Positions 59,001-64,000 of a stretch of DNA of 64,000 nucleotides are shown piece by piece (position 1 is the stretch's first letter; each line of letters begins with the position of its first letter). Location: contig NZ_CP051774.1 of NCBI RefSeq assembly GCF_012913485.1, forward strand, positions 2,914,001 through 2,978,000, written 5' to 3'. The DNA is from Luteolibacter luteus (GTDB taxonomy: Bacteria; Verrucomicrobiota; Verrucomicrobiia; Verrucomicrobiales; Akkermansiaceae). A model generated the notes under the pieces. The model had not been told where the DNA came from and did no database searches. It saw only the letters and a list, made by a program, of their open reading frames with translations. The position numbers and the translations under genes were made by a program.

Positions 59001-62000
59001 GAGGCAGCCCTGCTGGCGGCTGAAGATCGCTATCGCCCCAGCCCCACACCACAACCGTACCATCGGATTTGAGGGCCACGCTGTGATGAAGTCCCGCGGC
59101 AACTTGAACCACGCCCGAAAGCTCCTCCGGAACCGTGGCCTTGCCATTGGCATTGTTTCCCCACGCCACCACAGTGCCACCGGCCTTCACGGCGAGTGAA
59201 TGCTCATAGCCGGTCGCCAAGGCGATGATCGGTCCCAAACCGGAAGGGGGAGCCAGCTGATTGGAGGAGTTGGCACCCCATCCCGTGACCAAGGATCTCC
59301 GCGACAATGCTCCCCCACTGCCCTCTTCCACAACCATGTCAGCCCCAGAAACAACGCGAACGACAAAGGATCCTGTAGCCGTTCGGCCAGCACTATCCAT
59401 GGCTGTGACCTCCACGATGGTGTCGCCGAAAGGGAAGTAATCTCCACTGGAAACGGGGAGTCCGTTACTCGTGACAACATAGCTGATCCAACCGTCTTCC
59501 GCATCGAAGGCATCCACCAGGAAATCCACGATGGATCCTCCGGCTTCCAAAGTCGGAACGACCCAAGGAGAACCCGGCAGGATCAAACGAGGTGCATCCT
59601 CCACGGGATTGATCGTGAGGCTTACGGACGAGACGTTGCTCTCGTTGAATCCGTCACTCGCCTTGAAGGTGAACCCGACGCTGCCATGATAGTCCAAGGC
59701 AGGAGTGAAGATCACCTTGTTTCCAACCACAGGTCCCAAGGTACCTGCGACCGCCGCAGGAGGTGTCACGATGGAGTAACTTAGGGTCTGCCCGTTCACA
59801 TCGGTGGCAGGCAGTGTGATCTCCAAACCGCCGGGAGCATCTTCATCAAGTACCAGACCGGAAAGGCTGCTCGTCACGGGTGCCGTGTTTGTCCATGTGC
59901 CGGTCAATTTGATGGAGCGCGACGGCGACAGGGGATCGTTGGTCTGAATCAGGAGTGTAGCCTCGCGCTGGCCAAGCGCAGCGGGCAAGAAGCGGATTTC
60001 AAAGCTGCCGCTGGCTGCCGGCGGGAGGACACCCGGCAAGCCGCTCCGCTCCACAGTGAAATCGGCAGGATGGGTCCCCGTGATGGAGAGGCCCGTGATC
60101 TGGAGATCGGAAGTGCCCGGGTTTGCAATCCTCAGAGTGCGGGGCAATGCCGAAACCGCAACCGGCATCCGGAAGCTGAGTTGCTCAGTGCGATATTGAA
60201 TCCCAAGGGCGTGCCCATCCCCTGCGGCTACCATGTCGATCCCCGCGGGGCTCGAAGGGGGATAAAAGCTGTTATTCACGAAGCCTCCCCAATACGAAGT
60301 GCTGCCATCCTCCAGCGCGGCGATATGGAAATTTCCTCCCGCCGACACAGAACGCGCGAAGGCCGCACCGGTCGGAATCTCCGACAGGAGCCGGTTTGAC
60401 TCACCGCCCCAAACAACGACGCTGCCATCGGAACGCCGGGCAACGCTGTGAAAACTCATCGACGAGATCGACTCGACGCCGGAGAGCCATGAAGGGACCT
60501 GAAGCTGACCTTGATCCGCTCTCCCCCAAGCCACCACGCTACCATTCTCCTTCACTGCATAGCTTGCTCCGGATCCAGCAAAGACACCTGCGACGCCAGA
60601 AAGGTCCGGAGGAACCTCCGTGCCGCCATAGTCGCTCCCCCAAGCGACCACGCTACCGTCCGATTTCAATGCCAGTGAGTGAGTGCTTCCCGCCGCAATC
60701 GCGACCACCCCGGTGAGACCCGCTGGCATTCCGGAAGTGGCGCTACTCGCACCCCAGGTCCGGACTGTGCCATCGGATTTCAGCGCCAACGTGTGAGCGC
60801 CGCCTGCCGCGATCGCAATCACATCAGACAAGCCTTCAGGAACCACCGTCTGGCCAGAGTTGTTCCAACCCCACGCCACCACCGTGCCGTCTTCACGGAG
60901 GGCAACGGAGTGCCTGGATCCCCCGGAGATAGCCACGGCATCGGCCAAGCCTTGGGGAACAGCAACCGCCCCGTACGCGGAATCTCCCCAGGCGAGCACC
61001 TGGCCGCTCTTTTGGGTCGGTCGGCCGGAAGGATATTGAAGACTGAGGCAAGGCCCCTCGATGACACGGACTTCAAACGTGCGAACCGTCGCTATCCCGT
61101 TGTTATCCGTCACCGTCACTTCCACCACCGTGACGCCGGGAGGAAAGACATGATCCGGTCCGATCACCTGACCATTCACTCGCAGAACTGGCGAGACGAG
61201 ACCATCTTCCACGTCGCCTCCACTGACTTTCAAGGGCACCACTGTCCCCGCGCCAGCGACGCTCGACCGCACCAACTGATCACCCGGAAAATGGATGAAG
61301 GGTGGATCATTCACCGGAGTCACGCTAATGGTGACGCTCCGCTTTTCGCTACTCAGGGAGCCATCGCTTGCCCGATAGGTGAAGGTGAAGGTGCCAGTGA
61401 AATCTCTGTCCGGAGTGAAACGCACCGTGTTTCCAGTGAAGTTGGACAGGGTGCCGCCGGCAGACTGCTCGGGGATAAACAAACTCAAGGGGTCACCGTT
61501 CGGATCCGATGTCGGCAATACGATATCAGCGGGGGAATCCTCGGCCACGGAGGCGCTATGATCGGCCGCCACCGGGGGAAGATTGGATCCTTTGCCGCTA
61601 ACAGAAAAACGGAATGAGGCGTGGGCGGGATCATTCGATTCAAAGGAGAGTAGAGACGCCTTCGTTGTGAGATCCGAAGGAGTGAAGATGACCCTGAAAC
61701 TCCCGCTCTGGCCTACAGGAAGGCTTGCGGGCAATTGCGAGGCATCAAGGGTGAAATCGTTCCCTGCGGTTCCCGTGAGAGTGACCCCCGACAAATCGAG
61801 GGCTTGGTCTCCAGTGTTCCGGATCGTGAAAGTGCGTTCGATCGGAATGCCTCTCGGCTGCACGCCAAAGGATTCGATGCGTTGCGGAGTGGTGGCGACG
61901 ACACAATCACTTCCACAAGCTACGCCATCCGCTTCACCCAAACCCGGCAAGAGCGTGAAGGAGGAAGCCCCCCAAGTCGCGACACTGCCATCAGCCCTGA

Positions 62001-62796
62001 TTCCAGCGGTCGTTGAATTTGAGACCGCGATCTGACTGAGGGGACCAACTCCGGCTGGAGGATTTCGCCCACTGGTTACCGAACCCCATACCCTGACGCT
62101 TCCGTCGGTTTTCAAGGCCATGGCACCCTGAGAATAGGCAGCGATCTGTTTTACCTGACCGAGGCCTGAAGGGGGCGAACCCACTACCGCACCCCACACC
62201 GCAACCGTGCCATTCGATCTCAACGCGAGGCTAAAGTCGCCGCTGGCAGCCACCTCAACCACCTCGGACAGATATTCGGGTACTTGGACCTTCAAGGGAA
62301 CCACGTTCGGATTTACCCCGCCCCACGCTGCAACCGTCCCGTCCTGACGGAGAGCTACCACGTGTTCATATCCTGCTGCGATGGCTGTGACGATGCCAAG
62401 GTCCGATGGAACTTGCGGCAAGCTCCCTGAAAACCAGTAATGAACGGAGCCGTCCTGCGTTAGCACGGGACGAACGCCGCCATTTGCCACCAAAGACTTC
62501 ACGTCCCCGATGGGACAGAGGGTGGTCGTGCTCGCATCCACCACCCGGGCCGTTCCGTCGCTATAAACCAATCCGGGCCAGTAGCCGGGAGTGAGATTTA
62601 CGAGATCCGCATCCTGCTTTTCTTCTATTCTGACCAGCTCGCCATCCATCCAAACCGTGGCATGCCGCTTCCTGGTAATCTCGGAGCCATCATCTCGCTC
62701 GACACGCAACTGCGGAGCAGCGCCCGCCGGCAGGGCGGACGCGAGGAGAAGCGAGGACAGGCAAAGCCGGGTGAAGGCAGGGAACTGAAAGTTCAT
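56050..62796 (-). CDS. Giant exported RCC1-repeat protein with four super-repeats
   Basis: A 2248-residue secreted protein with a signal peptide (RLCLSSLLLASALPAGA). It is built from four blocks of about 575 residues, at roughly 1-580, 580-1150, 1150-1725 and 1725-2115. Each block has a short lead-in, a run of RCC1 units (pattern VAAGGxHSVALKSDGTVVAWG), then an ASH-like Ig domain (FTIRNTGDQALDLSG) and, except in the last block, a cadherin-like tandem domain (SDPNGDPLSLFIPE) and a further Ig domain. The C-terminus (2115-2248) holds a module with SYTVQASPDLLEE ending GFARVRVTF. It is probably a surface adhesin or structural protein. No ligand can be named. Confidence 0.85.
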   Translation of the reverse strand: MNFQFPAFTRLCLSSLLLASALPAGAAPQLRVERDDGSEITRKRHATVWMDGELVRIEEKQDADLVNLTPGYWPGLVYSDGTARVVDASTTTLCPIGDVKSLVANGGVRPVLTQDGSVHYWFSGSLPQVPSDLGIVTAIAAGYEHVVALRQDGTVAAWGGVNPNVVPLKVQVPEYLSEVVEVAASGDFSLALRSNGTVAVWGAVVGSPPSGLGQVKQIAAYSQGAMALKTDGSVRVWGSVTSGRNPPAGVGPLSQIAVSNSTTAGIRADGSVATWGASSFTLLPGLGEADGVACGSDCVVATTPQRIESFGVQPRGIPIERTFTIRNTGDQALDLSGVTLTGTAGNDFTLDASQLPASLPVGQSGSFRVIFTPSDLTTKASLLSFESNDPAHASFRFSVSGKGSNLPPVAADHSASVAEDSPADIVLPTSDPNGDPLSLFIPEQSAGGTLSNFTGNTVRFTPDRDFTGTFTFTYRASDGSLSSEKRSVTISVTPVNDPPFIHFPGDQLVRSSVAGAGTVVPLKVSGGDVEDGLVSPVLRVNGQVIGPDHVFPPGVTVVEVTVTDNNGIATVRTFEVRVIEGPCLSLQYPSGRPTQKSGQVLAWGDSAYGAVAVPQGLADAVAISGGSRHSVALREDGTVVAWGWNNSGQTVVPEGLSDVIAIAAGGAHTLALKSDGTVRTWGASSATSGMPAGLTGVVAIAAGSTHSLALKSDGSVVAWGSDYGGTEVPPDLSGVAGVFAGSGASYAVKENGSVVAWGRADQGQLQVPSWLSGVESISSMSFHSVARRSDGSVVVWGGESNRLLSEIPTGAAFARSVSAGGNFHIAALEDGSTSYWGGFVNNSFYPPSSPAGIDMVAAGDGHALGIQYRTEQLSFRMPVAVSALPRTLRIANPGTSDLQITGLSITGTHPADFTVERSGLPGVLPPAASGSFEIRFLPAALGQREATLLIQTNDPLSPSRSIKLTGTWTNTAPVTSSLSGLVLDEDAPGGLEITLPATDVNGQTLSYSIVTPPAAVAGTLGPVVGNKVIFTPALDYHGSVGFTFKASDGFNESNVSSVSLTINPVEDAPRLILPGSPWVVPTLEAGGSIVDFLVDAFDAEDGWISYVVTSNGLPVSSGDYFPFGDTIVEVTAMDSAGRTATGSFVVRVVSGADMVVEEGSGGALSRRSLVTGWGANSSNQLAPPSGLGPIIALATGYEHSLAVKAGGTVVAWGNNANGKATVPEELSGVVQVAAGLHHSVALKSDGTVVVWGWGDSDLQPPAGLPPVKAISSARGHIVALCQDGSVVAWGDNSYNQCVVPSGLGEVVEVAAGGYHCVALKKNGTVVTWGRSNSGLSPVPAGLTGVKSVRCGDEHTLVLKKDGTVAAWGVSQDGQTLVPAGLSGVTAIAAGAAHSIALKSDGTLVAWGSNSNNQSTVPAGLGKALLISANGQHSLVYVDEVTPLGFGSVDRPGPLTKVFTIRNQGPGVLEIDDFHLTGVDAASFQLQAGATDLALATGESTTFSVTFSPGRNGPHAARLRIKTNDTTRPEWDFALSGHGFNGSPVTPDLTGLTTPEDISLFISLPATDPESDPLTVTFGPVVPSNAGTIGTPVGKNFLFTPAANFNGPVSFVYRASDGGTTSEGTVSFVVMPVNDPPVVSYLPGLVRVFSPDHDGAAVGFRPPVISDPEDGSIAPVMTIAGQPFTNGSVLAPGSYTVSVSAADSTGSPVSGSFPISVIGTTGASARLEDDRGVKLTRSSPIVEWDRSGLVPVAGQGVPPDLRGVKQITAGNDHVVALRNDGTVSGWGASTMNRLSIPADLTNATAIAAGINHTVALRTNGTVAAWGDNSSGQCNVPAGLSGIVAVAAGGDRSMALRSNGTVVVWGSGGFLTPPAGLTGVTAIAAGQFYCIALKSDGTVVAWGGSSPSIPPGLSGVVAIASGLYHSVALKSDGKVIAFGNSSLGQTLVPANLSGVTAISAGPYHTMALKSDGTLAAWGSYVENFRIVSVPASVKNVTAMDGGYGRLSAVVDSPCSLDLGKAAAGSPVTKTVRIHNRGTAPLAIAGIQRLAGSSASITHSTQGMNASVPVGGSTTFAVTFTPSGLGSAAARFRITSNDWFEPMMDLAVMAESTTPYLAWAHTAGLAGNDASSDAEPFDDGLINLVKYAFNMDGSRQDNHILVPGTGLSGLPHISVEGSGDHSFLRVEFVRRRAGGVSYTVQASPDLLEEFKGVTISPDVFPIDDIWERVVVRKPFDPALEPLGFARVRVTF

Positions 62797-62972
62797 CGGA
62801 AACAGGGCAAACGGGACGAAATACCGGAGCGGGTGAGATCCGTGGAAAACGCGCCATGATATCAGGGAGTTTCACCACGCGGCACGTGAAGATTTGAAGA
62901 ATTCCGCCCCGGCGGCAAGGCCCGGTACCTTTCCCCTCGACAGGCGGGGCTCTCCGAGGCAGCTTCCGCTCC
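62797..62972. other. Intergenic region before the leucine leader
   Basis: This divergent region holds the promoters of the giant RCC1 gene (minus) and the leuA unit (plus). No confident -35/-10 pair was recognised, and no other feature is seen. Confidence 0.5.
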
Positions 62973-63038
62973 GTGACGACGAATCTCCGCGGGCTTCTTG
63001 AGCTGCGGCCGCTCCTTCTAGGGCTGGCCACCCGCTGA
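62973..63038 (+). CDS. leuL: Leucine-rich leader peptide of leuA
   Basis: A 21-residue ORF starting GTG at 62973, product [21 protein letters not shown], with eight leucines among 21 residues. Five of the eight leucine codons are within nine residues, including a run CTC-CTT-CTA. It lies 97 bp before the leuA start. Length, leucine density and position match leader peptides whose stalled translation controls attenuation of leucine biosynthesis. It is not a characterised gene and is too short for most gene finders. A hairpin system downstream supports this reading. Confidence 0.6.
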   Translation: MTTNLRGLLELRPLLLGLATR

Positions 63039-63100
63039 GCATTATCTTTTCCTACCGCCGTCTCCGGACCGCCGCATTTTTCCGCGGCACCTTTCCCGTC
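63004..63100 (+). promoter_or_regulatory. Candidate leuA attenuator (alternative hairpins)
   Basis: TGCGGC (63004-63009), inside the leucine-codon run, can pair with GCCGCA (63071-63076). The same GCCGC (63071-63075) can instead pair with GCGGC (63084-63088), giving a short hairpin followed by pyrimidine-rich CCTTTCCCGTCTGTTTTG. The two structures exclude each other, as antiterminator and terminator do in attenuators. The terminator stem is only 5 bp, so support is moderate. Confidence 0.45.
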
Positions 63101-63135
63101 TGTTTTGTTTTCTTCATTTTCCCATTTTTCATCCC

Positions 63136-64000
63136 GTGAACTCTGCCTCGATTTCGAAGTACCGGCCCTTCCCGCCGGTTCAGTTGCCGGACCGCACTTG
63201 GCCGGACCAGACCATCACCACCGCGCCGATCTGGTGCTCGGTGGACCTCCGCGATGGCAACCAGGCACTACCGCAGCCGATGTCCGTGGAGGAGAAGCTG
63301 GAGTTCTTCGACTTGCTGTGCCGCGTGGGCTTCAAGCAGATCGAGGTGGGATTCCCTTCCGCCGCGGATACGGAGTTCAACTTCCTGCGCCGCCTGATCG
63401 ATGAGAACCGCATCCCGGAGGATGTGACCATCCAGGTGCTGGTGCAGACCCGCGAGCACCTGATCCGCCGCACCTTCGAGGCCATCGATGGCGCGAAGCG
63501 GGCGATCGTCCACATTTACAATTCCACCTCTCCGCTGCAACGCCGGGTGACTTTCAGCGATGCCACGCGCGAACAGATCCGCGACATCGCGATCGAGGGC
63601 GCGAAGCTGGTGAAGGAGCTGGTTCCGACCATCCCGAAGACCGAAGTGGTGCTGCAGTACTCGCCGGAGTCCTTCTCGGATACGGAGCTGGATTTCGCCT
63701 TGGAGTGCTGCAACGGGGTCATCGAGGTCTGGCAGCCAACGCCGGAGAAAAAGATGATCATCAACCTGCCCGACACGGTGCAGTGGACCACGCCAAACAT
63801 CCACGCGGACATGATCGAGTGGATGTGCCGCCACCTGAAGAGACGCGAGTCCCTGATCGTGTCCCTGCACACCCACAATGACCGCGGCACCGGCACCGCG
63901 GCGACCGAGTTGGGCCTGATGGCCGGCGCGGATCGCGTGGAAGGCACGCTCTTCGGCAATGGCGAACGCACCGGGAATCTGGACATCGTGAACGTGGCGC
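63136..64000 (+). CDS. leuA: 2-isopropylmalate synthase, 5' part
   Basis: The first 288 codons of the leucine-pathway enzyme that condenses acetyl-CoA with 2-oxoisovalerate. GTG at 63136 is the start. The sequence begins [19 protein letters not shown], the long-form (class II, actinobacterial-like) N-terminus. The catalytic metal site appears in [12 protein letters not shown], and [12 protein letters not shown] holds the second His-x-His metal pair. The frame runs off the window's right end, so the C-terminal regulatory domain is not seen. Leucine-rich leader and hairpins upstream suggest attenuation. No Shine-Dalgarno motif is apparent. Confidence 0.92.
   Translation, partial: MNSASISKYRPFPPVQLPDRTWPDQTITTAPIWCSVDLRDGNQALPQPMSVEEKLEFFDLLCRVGFKQIEVGFPSAADTEFNFLRRLIDENRIPEDVTIQVLVQTREHLIRRTFEAIDGAKRAIVHIYNSTSPLQRRVTFSDATREQIRDIAIEGAKLVKELVPTIPKTEVVLQYSPESFSDTELDFALECCNGVIEVWQPTPEKKMIINLPDTVQWTTPNIHADMIEWMCRHLKRRESLIVSLHTHNDRGTGTAATELGLMAGADRVEGTLFGNGERTGNLDIVNVA

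Noticed and set aside
1-64000. tRNA, rRNA, CRISPR, insertion sequence or prophage
   Set aside because: None was recognised by eye: no tRNA-like cloverleaf, no regularly spaced direct repeats and no transposase or integrase motifs. Weak or diverged RNA genes could still be missed.

Overview
The window looks like a chromosomal stretch of a Verrucomicrobiota bacterium, most likely a Luteolibacter/Haloferula-type member of the Verrucomicrobiaceae. This is inferred from gene content: giant secreted RCC1 and LamG proteins, fusions of ThuA, a PVC-type sugar dehydrogenase and cytochrome c, a secreted sulfatase paired with a GH43-like enzyme, a type II pseudopilin, and many small membrane proteins that begin with an NPY-x-P tag. 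An LpxK gene shows a lipid A-bearing outer membrane. No phage, insertion sequence, CRISPR array, tRNA or rRNA was recognised.

Layout. 0.2-4.2 kb: trmB, convergent comEC with a TPR gene, and a RelE-like ORF. 4.4-10.4 kb: a secreted Calx-beta protein gene cut by an in-frame TAG, then a GH43-sulfatase pair. 10.6-20.9 kb: rseP, a conserved hypothetical, two entericidin-like lipoproteins, a YxxGxxxG lipoprotein, an S9 peptidase, a GNAT, small membrane proteins, a ThuA protein and a SolA-like oxidase. 21.0-27.6 kb: an NAD salvage and ADP-ribose operon. 27.6-29.5 kb: mlaF and mlaD-like genes. 29.5-42.6 kb: three tandem paralogous membrane proteins, a PAS-SpoIIE phosphatase, a pseudopilin, rph, lpxK, a BI-1 protein, a fasciclin protein and a secreted TIM-barrel-like protein. 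42.6-62.8 kb: very large exported proteins on the minus strand, with a GAF-LytTR regulator. 62.9-64.0 kb: a candidate leucine attenuator and the 5' part of leuA.

The most notable system is the eight-gene plus-strand run nrtR-pncB-kptA-ARH-macro-pncA-pnuC-nadR. It combines both NAD salvage routes (nicotinamide/nicotinate and nicotinamide riboside) with three enzymes that make or remove ADP-ribose derivatives. It lies behind a 17-bp palindrome that is a plausible NrtR operator. Start/stop overlaps suggest one transcript. A 16-codon ORF between kptA and ARH looks like the remnant of another small ADP-ribose gene.

Other signals not explained by ordinary genes are a leucine-rich 21-residue leader peptide before leuA with mutually exclusive hairpins, a 98-bp repeat present in two copies 25 kb apart with a four-half-site palindromic core, several intergenic hairpin elements, a C-terminal module shared by three exported giants, and a 2248-residue protein built from four super-repeats. 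Gene functions rest on recognised motifs in the translations; no database search was run.
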